Part shown: positions 1 through 5,346 of the stretch, in pieces
How the letters are laid out: each line of letters starts with the position of its first letter
Numbering within the stretch: position 1 is the stretch's first letter
The notes under the pieces: model-generated
Database searches by the model: none
What the model was told of the DNA's origin: nothing
The model's input: only the letters and a program-made list of their open reading frames with translations
Program-made: the position numbers and the translations under genes
Assembly (NCBI GenBank): GCA_934512155.1
Contig: CAKSWS010000059.1
Span: 1-5,346 of the forward strand
Source of the DNA: an uncultured Eubacterium sp.
GTDB lineage: Bacteria > Bacillota > Clostridia > Oscillospirales > Acutalibacteraceae
Direction of reading: 5' to 3'
Length of the DNA stretch: 5,346 nt

Positions 1-34
1 TCAAACAACGCAAAAGCAAAAATATAGTAAAAAT

Positions 35-62
35 AAAAAAAGGAAGCCGTAGCGTCCTTTTT
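35..62 (-). terminator. Intrinsic terminator of tRNA-Ser
   Basis: Read on the minus strand, an A-run leads into a short stem (GGA, one A/G mismatch, then GC) closed by a four-base TACG loop, and the returning arm ends in a run of seven T. It starts directly after the encoded CCA end of tRNA-Ser, the expected place for a factor-independent terminator. The stem is short, but the A-run/T-run pairing lengthens it. Confidence 0.75.
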
Positions 63-153
63 TGGCGCAGAAGGAGAGACTCGAACTCTCGCGGCGGTTT
101 CCCACCCTACGCCCTTAGCAGGGGCGCCTCGTCACCAACTTGAGTACTTCTGC
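63..153 (-). tRNA. tRNA-Ser (anticodon GCU)
   Basis: This is a 91-base serine tRNA that reads AGC and AGU codons. On the minus strand the acceptor arms GCAGAAG and CTTCTGC pair perfectly, followed by discriminator G and an encoded CCA. The anticodon stem CGCCC/GGGCG encloses the loop CTGCTAA, so the anticodon is GCT. A long GC-rich variable arm, the class II signature shared by Ser and Leu tRNAs, lies between the anticodon and T arms. The T arm is GAGAG-TTCGAGT-CTCTC. It has its own promoter about 50 bases upstream and a terminator just downstream, so it is probably a single-gene transcript. Confidence 0.97.
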
Positions 154-180
154 AAGCTGACGGGTTAAACCTGTCAAGTT
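154..180 (-). repeat. Inverted repeat in the tRNA-Ser leader
   Basis: An imperfect inverted repeat, TGACAGG-TTTAA-CCCGTCA on the minus strand, abuts the 5' end of the mature tRNA. On the minus strand one pair is an A/C mismatch. On the plus strand the same position is a G-U wobble, so the plus-strand RNA would fold better. It could be a processing structure in the tRNA precursor or a weak terminator for rightward antisense transcription. The sequence does not decide between these. Confidence 0.4.
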
Positions 181-204
181 TTAAACACAATTCGTGCGAG
201 TTAT

Positions 205-233
205 ACTTTATCATAACATTATTAAAATGTCAA
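205..233 (-). promoter_or_regulatory. Promoter of tRNA-Ser
   Basis: On the minus strand a perfect -35 box TTGACA (233-228) is separated by 17 bases from a -10 box TAAAGT (210-205), which matches four of six consensus positions. The predicted start near 198 gives a leader of about 45 bases before the mature tRNA. The promoter points away from the DUF6512 gene, so the two genes are divergent. Confidence 0.7.
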
Positions 234-291
234 TACTTAATTTATTTCAATTAACATAAAATAAAAAAATACTAATTATCAATTTAATACA

Positions 292-297
292 TATAAT
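292..297 (+). promoter_or_regulatory. Possible -10 box of the DUF6512 gene
   Basis: A perfect TATAAT lies 15 bases before the start codon, but no recognisable -35 box sits 16-18 bases upstream. Transcription from it would begin near 304, leaving an unusually short leader with the ribosome binding site at its very 5' end. In such AT-rich sequence a chance match is possible, so this is a weak call. Confidence 0.3.
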
Positions 298-312
298 GTA
301 TACGGTGATTTT

Positions 313-840
313 ATGGAAAAAAAACTATTTAAATTTGAACTTACAGGTTTTATATTTACAGGAATATTAGGAACATTGAACCACTTTTTGTTTGATTGGT
401 TGAACAACAGCGTGTTTATAGGAACATTTTGCCCTGTAAACGAAAGCATTTGGGAACACCAAAAACTGTTGTTTTTCCCATATGCCATATGGTTAATTAT
501 TGAATATTTCGTTCTAAAAAAGCCAAAAAGTTTTTTCCTGCCCAAATTAGCAGGAATTACCTGCGGCATTATTTTCACTGTTGCCTTTTACTACACTTAT
601 ACCGGAATTTCAGGAAAAGAAAGTATGATTTTAGATATTATTTCTTTTTTTCTTGGAATCGGAGCAGCTTTTCTAATTAGTTATTTAATGATTAAAAACT
701 TAAAAAAAGAAAGCAAAGCAGTTGAAAATATTTCTGTTTTTTTATTAATTTTCATCAGTATTTTATTTGTTGCATTTACCTTTTCTCCTCCATTTATACC
801 ACTTTTCAAAGACCCAATAACTTCTACTTACGGCATATAA
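313..840 (+). CDS. DUF6512-type integral membrane protein
   Basis: The gene encodes 175 residues and is recognised as the DUF6512 family of Firmicute membrane proteins, whose function is not known to me. About five hydrophobic segments are visible, near residues 9-28, 50-68, 77-96, 105-126 and 138-157, with lysine-rich loops between them. The motifs behind the call are the first helix with H24 and D28-W29, the polar loop PVNESIWEH (41-49), and the C-terminal FTFSPP...PLFKDP...TYGI (155-175). These are charged and aromatic residues conserved well beyond what membrane anchoring needs, so a transport or enzymatic role is possible but unproven. The ATG start has a modest ribosome binding site, GGTGA, four bases upstream. 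No partner gene is adjacent, and it appears to be transcribed alone, divergently from tRNA-Ser. Confidence 0.85.
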   Translation: MEKKLFKFELTGFIFTGILGTLNHFLFDWLNNSVFIGTFCPVNESIWEHQKLLFFPYAIWLIIEYFVLKKPKSFFLPKLAGITCGIIFTVAFYYTYTGISGKESMILDIISFFLGIGAAFLISYLMIKNLKKESKAVENISVFLLIFISILFVAFTFSPPFIPLFKDPITSTYGI

Positions 841-855
841 AACAAGAAAAGCAGC

Positions 856-881
856 ATTTTGTGAGTAACTACTCATAAAAT
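856..881 (+). terminator. Hairpin after the DUF6512 gene, weak terminator
   Basis: A 12-base arm ATTTTGTGAGTA and its partner TACTCATAAAAT pair throughout with one G-U wobble, starting 16 bases after the stop codon. The formal centre is only two bases, so the real loop must open by a few pairs. No clean T-run follows, because the next bases are TTAGCCCGTTTT. It may end the transcript or protect its 3' end; it is too AT-rich to be sure it terminates. Confidence 0.45.
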
Positions 882-952
882 TTAGCCCGTTTTATGTTTA
901 AATTGTATAGTTTTTTTCAAAACAAACAAAAATATTTTAAGATATTTGTGCA

Positions 953-2359
<1,407 letters not shown>

Positions 2360-2378
2360 TTATAACAAATTTAGCAAA

Positions 2379-2421
2379 AAGCACGGTTAGGCAACAAGTC
2401 AAACCGTGCTTCTCTTATTTT
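2379..2421 (+). terminator. Intrinsic terminator of gdhA
   Basis: A perfect 10-bp stem, AAGCACGGTT with AACCGTGCTT, encloses a 13-base loop and is followed by the pyrimidine-rich tail CTCTTATTTT. It begins 19 bases after the gdhA stop codon. The interrupted T-tract makes it somewhat less than ideal, but position and stem are convincing. Confidence 0.8.
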
Positions 2422-2466
2422 AAACAACAGCAAATAACGTCTACAATAAAAAGATTAAATTAAATC

Positions 2467-2495
2467 TTGACAAATGAACATGTTTACCTTATAAT
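2467..2495 (+). promoter_or_regulatory. Consensus promoter of the tRNA-Asp/tRNA-Thr operon
   Basis: A perfect TTGACA (2467-2472) and a perfect TATAAT (2490-2495) are separated by the ideal 17 bases. The predicted start is near 2502, about 13 bases before tRNA-Asp. A full-consensus promoter fits the high expression expected of tRNA genes. Confidence 0.93.
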
Positions 2496-2514
2496 ACCAC
2501 TTGCAAGTAATTGT

Positions 2515-2591
2515 GGCCCGGTAGTTCAGCTGGTTAGAACGCCTGCCTGTCACGCAGGAGGTCGACGGTTCAAGTCCGTTCCGGGTCGCCA
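2515..2591 (+). tRNA. tRNA-Asp (anticodon GUC)
   Basis: This 77-base tRNA has acceptor arms GGCCCGG and CCGGGTC (one G-U pair), discriminator G and an encoded CCA. The anticodon stem CTGCC... closes the loop CTGTCAC, so the anticodon is GTC, reading GAC and GAU. The T arm is GACGG-TTCAAGT-CCGTT. It is the first gene of a two-tRNA transcript. It is followed by a T-run and an A-run (2592-2609) that separate it from tRNA-Thr. Confidence 0.98.
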
Positions 2592-2609
2592 TTTTTTTTG
2601 CAAAAAATT

Positions 2610-2685
<76 letters not shown>

Positions 2686-2717
2686 AAAAAAGAGATACCT
2701 TTGGGTATCTCTTTTTT
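2686..2717 (+). terminator. Intrinsic terminator of the tRNA operon
   Basis: The stem GAGATACC/GGTATCTC is extended by a six-base A-run pairing with a six-base T-run, with a TTTG loop. The T-run directly follows the stem. This is a textbook strong factor-independent terminator abutting the tRNA-Thr CCA end. Its near-symmetry would also allow it to act leftward. Confidence 0.93.
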
Positions 2718-2728
2718 ATTTTGCAGAC

Positions 2729-2757
2729 TTGAAATATTAAAAGCAATAAAATATAAT
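2729..2757 (+). promoter_or_regulatory. Promoter of the DUF3267-type gene
   Basis: TTGAAA (2729-2734, five of six) is followed after 17 bases by a perfect TATAAT (2752-2757). Transcription would start near 2764, about 31 bases before the ATG, so the gene is independent of the tRNA operon that ends just upstream. Confidence 0.78.
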
Positions 2758-2794
2758 TCAACTATAGTTAATAAATTAATGGAGTTGTTAATAA

Positions 2795-3373
2795 ATGATT
2801 TTTCATTACGCAGGAAAATACAACGGAAACGAAGATAATCTTCCCAAGAGAGAGCACCCGATTAACGCAAAACCTTTTAAAGAAATTGACGATATAAAAA
2901 AGATGTCATTAATAGCTACAGCAGGAGGTTTGTTAACCACTGCAATATTAGCTGTTCCCTATTACATATTTGGATTAAAATATATTTTTGCTAACATGTT
3001 ACAATTAAGTGTTGCAAGCATTTGCGCCGTTTTTTCAATGGTAACACATGAATTATTACATGCCATATGTTTTAAAAAAGATGTTTATATGTATCAAGAT
3101 TTAGCACACGGCGTATTATTTGTAGTCGGAACCGAAGATATGAGCAAAAAACATTTTATTTTTATGTGTTTACTGCCAAACGTTGTGCTTGGTGTTATTC
3201 CATATATTATTTTTTTAATATTCCCTAACCTTGCCGGTTTAGGCTTTTTTGGAATTATTTGCATTGCTACAGGATTTGTAGACTACATAAACGTTTACAA
3301 TGCAATAAAACAAATGCCCAAAAATGCCAAAACCTATTTATGCGGAATACATTCTTTTTGGTATTTACCGTAA
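2795..3373 (+). CDS. DUF3267-type membrane zinc metalloprotease
   Basis: The 192-residue product fits the DUF3267 family of putative membrane-embedded zincins. The key evidence is THELLHAICF (84-93), an HExxH motif with H85, E86 and H89, at the end of a hydrophobic segment. Hydrophobic segments lie near residues 37-58, 63-84, 121-143 and 145-165. The later GFVDYINVYNAIKQMPKNAK segment (160-179) matches the family's D-x-x-N motif followed by K-x-P-K; D163 is the probable third metal ligand by inference. LLPNVVLGVIP (126-136) is the conserved Leu-Pro membrane segment. The start is ATG at 2795, with GGAG ten bases upstream. The substrate is unknown; the family is compared with site-2-type proteases, but a regulatory role here is not shown. 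No anti-sigma factor or other obvious substrate gene is adjacent. Confidence 0.85.
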   Translation: MIFHYAGKYNGNEDNLPKREHPINAKPFKEIDDIKKMSLIATAGGLLTTAILAVPYYIFGLKYIFANMLQLSVASICAVFSMVTHELLHAICFKKDVYMYQDLAHGVLFVVGTEDMSKKHFIFMCLLPNVVLGVIPYIIFLIFPNLAGLGFFGIICIATGFVDYINVYNAIKQMPKNAKTYLCGIHSFWYLP

Positions 3374-3460
3374 TTTAAAACATAATATTTACAGTGTTAA
3401 TATTAAAATTCTCCTTATTTTTGCAAGCAAAAACTTTTTCTCTTTAACAAGGGGACATTT

Positions 3461-3487
3461 AATCCCTCTTTTTCAAGAGGGATTTTT
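3461..3487 (+). terminator. Terminator after the DUF3267-type gene
   Basis: The arms AATCCCTCTT and AAGAGGGATT form a perfect 10-bp stem with a TTTC loop, followed by three more T. It lies 88 bases past the stop codon, between two convergent genes. On the minus strand the same stem has a GAAA tetraloop but lacks a T-run afterwards (AAATGTCC), so it is mainly a rightward terminator. It may still stabilise the 3' end of the endolysin transcript. The gap 3374-3460 otherwise shows no gene; a weak AT-rich stem TTTTTGC-AA-GCAAAAA occurs at 3418-3433. Confidence 0.8.
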
Positions 3488-3506
3488 AATTATGCTAACA
3501 AAAGAA

Positions 3507-4397
3507 TTAATCAACACCGCCGGAATATAAAACAAAACCGCATTTTTTAGCGGATGTTCCGTTTACATTGTATAACACAAGATACATTCCGTCTTTTTTG
3601 CCAAGGCAAACACAAGTTTCGTTTACATCAAGTGAACCGATTTTTGTTTTCTTTGCCGTATCGGCAAACACGGTTTCTGTAGATTTGCCGTTTTTGTAAG
3701 TTTTGCCCACAATTTCAAAATTATTTACACCGCCGGAATAAGAAGCAAAGCCTGTTTTATGCTTATTTGTGCCGTCCAAATCATAAACAACAACATAACC
3801 ATCTGCCGATTTACCATAGCAATACGCTGTTTCCCGTGGTGAAATAACACCGACTTTATTTTTCAAATCATTTCTTTGATATATGATTTCCTTTGTTTTG
3901 CCGTTTTTCCACAAAACAGGACTGATAAAATCATCTTCATTAACAGGAACAACTTTATTAAAATCTTTTGGGCGTAAAACACCGTTAATTTTATTATGCG
4001 TATGAGTTACAAATATGCAGGGACTTTTTGACGGAAAATTTTGGTCAAATGTTTCAACTGTTGAAGCAGTATATTTTCCTGTTGCAACAGCAATATGACC
4101 TGCTCCGGTAGAACCGAAATCTTTTTTCCAAACAATAATATCTCCTGCTCTGAACTTAAATCCGCTTTTATAAGCCATTTTATAAAAATAAGGGGTTATG
4201 GCTTTTTTTGAACTGAAATCGGTGTAATATTGCCAAGCATCGCCGTAACCTGCCATTTTTGAAACAGGAATTCCGAAAACACGGTTACAATACGCCTTTA
4301 TTACATCTACGCACTGATATTTATTTGTGGCGCTTCCTGTACCGTCAACATCAATATATTTTCCGTTTAACGAAGAAAAAAATTCTTTTAAATACAT
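3507..4397 (-). CDS. CHAP-domain phage-type endolysin
   Basis: The 296-residue product is a peptidoglycan hydrolase of phage-endolysin type. A CHAP amidase/endopeptidase domain spans about residues 1-143. Its nucleophile C29 sits in KYQCVDVIKAYC, H101 in GAGHIAVATG, and E115 and N120 in VETFDQN complete the usual active site. Two tandem copies of a roughly 65-residue module follow, about 162-224 and 233-295. Each begins with KNGK and ends in YSGGV, and they are probably wall-binding SH3-like domains. There is no signal peptide, so export should depend on the holin encoded just upstream. The ATG start has a strong site, GGAGGG, five bases before it, abutting the holin stop codon 12 bases upstream. 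All catalytic residues are present and the frame is open. The bond cut cannot be told from sequence. Confidence 0.93.
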   Translation of the reverse strand: MYLKEFFSSLNGKYIDVDGTGSATNKYQCVDVIKAYCNRVFGIPVSKMAGYGDAWQYYTDFSSKKAITPYFYKMAYKSGFKFRAGDIIVWKKDFGSTGAGHIAVATGKYTASTVETFDQNFPSKSPCIFVTHTHNKINGVLRPKDFNKVVPVNEDDFISPVLWKNGKTKEIIYQRNDLKNKVGVISPRETAYCYGKSADGYVVVYDLDGTNKHKTGFASYSGGVNNFEIVGKTYKNGKSTETVFADTAKKTKIGSLDVNETCVCLGKKDGMYLVLYNVNGTSAKKCGFVLYSGGVD

Positions 4398-4409
4398 ATA
4401 ATCCCTCCG

Positions 4410-4589
4410 CTAAAAATTATTACAATCCGTTGGATTATTTAAAATTCCAAACAATGTTAAAATTTCAACAACGCATGTGCCTATTGTTTTAACTTCCTCA
4501 CTTACCGTCGGAGAAAAAAGAGCAATAATAATTGCAATTTGTGCAATTACAGCCGCCCAAACAACAGGACTTTTAAGTCTTGTTTTCAT
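4410..4589 (-). CDS. Phage holin, phiLC3-like, short C-terminus
   Basis: The 59-residue product has the phiLC3-type holin pattern: a basic start (MKTRLK), the motif SPVVW, a hydrophobic helix at about 9-26, a short polar turn, a second helix at about 34-50 and the ending FGILNNPTD. Holins of this family form membrane lesions that let endolysin reach the wall. The start is ATG at 4589, because AGGAG (4602-4598) lies eight bases before it. An in-frame GTG at 4598 overlaps that ribosome binding site and cannot be used with it. The gene overlaps the upstream cassette gene by 17 bases, and its stop abuts the endolysin ribosome binding site, implying translational coupling. The protein stops just after NNPT and lacks the longer Gly-Asp-Ser/Ala/Tyr tail usual in the family, so it is C-terminally shortened. 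That comparison is from memory. Confidence 0.85.
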   Translation of the reverse strand: MKTRLKSPVVWAAVIAQIAIIIALFSPTVSEEVKTIGTCVVEILTLFGILNNPTDCNNF

Positions 4590-4812
4590 AATAATCACTC
4601 CTACTTTCCAAGTCTTCTATTCTATGATTTATTACCTTAATTTGTTCTTCAACAACAGGCATTCTTGCAGCAAAATTATTATGCTTATCTACCTTTTTTT
4701 CTAAAATTTTAAGGCGATAAGAAGTTAATTTTGATGAAGCGATAATGCCGCCGAAAGAACCTACGCAGGTACCTACAAGTGCAATAAGTGCAACAACAAT
4801 ATCGTTTGAAAT
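4573..4812 (-). CDS. Holin-associated membrane/coiled-coil protein, ATT start
   Basis: This is a small protein of the kind often encoded before the holin in Clostridia phages. One N-terminal membrane segment with glycines (NDIVVALIALVGTCVGSFGG) is followed by SSKLTSYRLKILEKKVDKHN and a heptad-like charged helix containing VVEEQIKVINHRIEDLE. The topology is inverted relative to XhlA (membrane segment first), so XhlA is not the best name; the role in lysis is unknown. The start is inferred at an ATT (4812-4810), eight bases after AGGAG, giving 79 residues beginning (M)SNDIVV, which matches how relatives begin. No ATG, GTG or TTG lies there in frame. An in-frame TTG at 4890 would add 26 residues that read like non-coding DNA, overlap the promoter and have no ribosome binding site. 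The 3' end overlaps the holin start. Confidence 0.72.
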   Translation of the reverse strand: MSNDIVVALIALVGTCVGSFGGIIASSKLTSYRLKILEKKVDKHNNFAARMPVVEEQIKVINHRIEDLESRSDYYENKT

Positions 4813-4820
4813 AATATCAT

Positions 4821-4825
4821 CTCCT
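4821..4825 (-). promoter_or_regulatory. Ribosome binding site that sets the ATT start
   Basis: AGGAG on the minus strand is the only good ribosome binding site upstream of the first lysis-cassette gene. An ATG begins on the very next base (4820), but it is in another frame and too close to be used. The in-frame codons at usable distance are ATT at 4815 (five bases) and ATT at 4812 (eight bases); the latter has the better spacing. Confidence 0.65.
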
Positions 4826-4855
4826 AAATTAAATTTGGGCTTTGGGTAACTTTGC

Positions 4856-4884
4856 AGATTACACATAAAACAATATTTTGTCAA
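4856..4884 (-). promoter_or_regulatory. Probable promoter of the lysis cassette
   Basis: A perfect TTGACA (4884-4879) is followed after 17 bases by TAATCT (4861-4856). The latter matches only three consensus positions, but these are the three most conserved (T1, A2, T6). Transcription would start near 4849, about 25 bases before the AGGAG. A suboptimal -10 would fit a gene set kept low until activated. This is a moderate call. Confidence 0.55.
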
Positions 4885-4926
4885 CCACAAATAATTTTAA
4901 GTCCTTTTATTTTCCCTTACCGTTAA

Positions 4927-4945
4927 CGTATATAGTCTATATACG
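4927..4945. promoter_or_regulatory. Perfect 19-bp dyad between the lysis cassette and argC
   Basis: CGTATATAG-T-CTATATACG is a perfect 9-bp inverted repeat around a single central base, overlapping the palindrome CGTTAACG (4921-4928). A further CTATAT half-site (4946-4951) follows nine bases after the second arm. The one-base centre makes it a poor RNA hairpin and no transcript ends here, so a protein-binding operator is the better reading. It lies upstream of both divergent promoters: its centre is about 87 bases before the predicted cassette start and 120 before that of argC. The regulator is unknown. Confidence 0.6.
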
Positions 4946-4966
4946 CTATATTTTACAAAAGTTTTA

Positions 4967-5005
4967 TTTGAATAATTATACAGTATTTTTGTATAATTAT
5001 AAATT
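4967..5005 (+). promoter_or_regulatory. Two tandem ARG-box-like sites (ArgR/AhrC operator candidate)
   Basis: Site 1 (4967-4984) reads TGAAT-AATT-ATACA at its core, nine of ten fixed positions of the classical ARG box TGAAT-N4-ATTCA. Site 2 (4988-5005) reads TGTAT-AATT-ATAAA, seven of ten. They are separated by exactly three bases, 21 bp centre to centre, the arrangement known for paired ARG boxes bound by an arginine-repressor hexamer. They lie just upstream of the argC -35 box. Site matching in AT-rich DNA is permissive, but spacing and the neighbouring arginine gene support the call. Confidence 0.55.
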
Positions 5006-5020
5006 TTTATCCATTTTCTA

Positions 5021-5048
5021 TTGACATTACAATATGCAAGAGTATAAT
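5021..5048 (+). promoter_or_regulatory. Consensus promoter of argC
   Basis: A perfect TTGACA (5021-5026) and a perfect TATAAT (5043-5048) are separated by 16 bases. Two further TATAAT hexamers follow at 5052-5057 and 5062-5067, at nine- and ten-base steps, without their own -35 boxes. The predicted start is near 5055, giving a leader of about 33 bases. Confidence 0.85.
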
Positions 5049-5077
5049 AGATATAATAAAATATAATGGGAAGAAAG

Positions 5078-5107
5078 ATGTATATTTATGATAAAAGTTT
5101 TCATTAA
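5078..5107 (+). CDS. Possible nine-codon leader ORF overlapping the argC start
   Basis: ATG at 5078 opens a nine-codon frame, MYIYDKSFH, that ends with TAA at 5107, running across the argC start in another frame. The purine-rich GGGAAG (5068-5073) is four bases before this ATG, closer than to the argC ATG (14 bases). The peptide has no arginine codons, so classical attenuation is not indicated. It may well be accidental. Confidence 0.2.
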   Translation: MYIYDKSFH

Positions 5108-5346
5108 CGGTCAGGCAGGTACAACCGGTTTAAGGATTAAAGACCGTCTTTCAAAACGAGATGATATTGAGCTGCTTGTTATTGACGACGATAAACGAAA
5201 AAATGCAGATGAAATAAAAAAATACATAAACGAAAGCGACATAACTTTTCTTTGTTTGCCGGACGAGGCTGCAAAAGAGGCGGTTAAATTACTTGAAAAC
5301 GACCGAACAAAAATTATTGACGCATCAACGGCACACAGAACACTGC
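5088..5346 (+). CDS. argC: N-acetyl-gamma-glutamyl-phosphate reductase, type 2 (partial)
   Basis: The first 86 codons of argC are present and the window edge removes the rest. The enzyme reduces N-acetyl-glutamyl-5-phosphate to N-acetyl-glutamate-5-semialdehyde with NADPH, the third step of arginine synthesis, in the cytoplasm. The short type-2 form is recognised from the N-terminal [13 protein letters not shown] (5-17), which holds the NADP-binding glycine loop. [12 protein letters not shown] (20-33) follows, then [13 protein letters not shown] (54-66) and [10 protein letters not shown] (77-85). The catalytic cysteine of this family lies beyond the edge and cannot be checked. The ATG at 5088 has only a weak site, GAAAG (5073-5077), ten bases upstream. 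Upstream ARG-box-like sites suggest repression by arginine. It is divergent from the lysis cassette. Confidence 0.93.
   Translation, partial: MIKVFINGQAGTTGLRIKDRLSKRDDIELLVIDDDKRKNADEIKKYINESDITFLCLPDEAAKEAVKLLENDRTKIIDASTAHRTL

Noticed and set aside
279..578. A 99-codon minus-strand frame opposite the DUF6512 gene
   Set aside because: No ribosome binding site or recognisable domain; it is the complement of a well-supported membrane-protein gene.
3324..3530. A plus-strand frame through the gap after the DUF3267 gene
   Set aside because: It crosses the terminator hairpin, has no ribosome binding site and its sequence is translated AT-rich intergenic DNA.
4590..4598. Holin start at GTG 4598
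   Set aside because: The GTG shares its first base with the AGGAG ribosome binding site, so it cannot be initiated from it. ATG at 4589 is eight bases away and begins the typical MKxRLK.
4813..4890. N-terminal extension of the first lysis gene from a TTG at 4890
   Set aside because: The 26 added residues overlap the promoter, lack a ribosome binding site and have no membrane or coiled-coil character. The good AGGAG lies inside the extension and points to the later start.
4927..4945. The 19-bp dyad as a transcription terminator
   Set aside because: The one-base centre gives a strained loop, there is no T-run directly after it on either strand, and both neighbouring genes are transcribed away from it.

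Overview
The window is AT-rich bacterial DNA using the standard code, with purine-rich ribosome binding sites, sigma-A-type promoters and U-tailed hairpin terminators. Together with the Clostridium-type glutamate dehydrogenase, the DUF6512 and DUF3267 membrane proteins and the phiLC3-like holin, this points to a low-GC Firmicute, most likely a gut-type member of the Clostridia. That assignment is an inference from gene families and base composition, not a database result.

Layout. Positions 35-233 hold a minus-strand tRNA-Ser(GCU) with its own promoter and terminator. A plus-strand gene for a DUF6512-type membrane protein follows (313-840). Next is a monocistronic gdhA (1013-2359), an NADP-type glutamate dehydrogenase, with a clear promoter that contains a small palindrome, and a terminator. 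A tRNA-Asp(GUC)/tRNA-Thr(GGU) operon (2467-2717) runs from a consensus promoter to a strong terminator. It is followed by a plus-strand DUF3267-type membrane metalloprotease gene (2795-3373) with its own promoter. On the minus strand, 4884 down to 3507, lies a compact three-gene phage-type lysis cassette: a small membrane/coiled-coil protein, a holin and a CHAP endolysin. At the right edge argC begins on the plus strand (5088 to the window end), encoding the short type-2 N-acetyl-gamma-glutamyl-phosphate reductase; it is cut by the window.

How the parts relate. gdhA makes glutamate and argC acts in arginine synthesis from acetylated glutamate, so both belong to nitrogen metabolism, but they are separately transcribed. 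The lysis cassette stands alone: ordinary chromosomal genes lie on both sides and no integrase, structural or packaging gene is present. Its first gene has a good ribosome binding site but no ATG, GTG or TTG at the right distance; an ATT codon sits where the start should be. The roughly 200-base divergent region between the cassette and argC is dense in signals. It holds a perfect 19-bp dyad, two ARG-box-like sites spaced exactly 21 bp centre to centre, and a consensus promoter for argC. The most interesting items are the isolated lysis cassette with its ATT start and this divergent control region.
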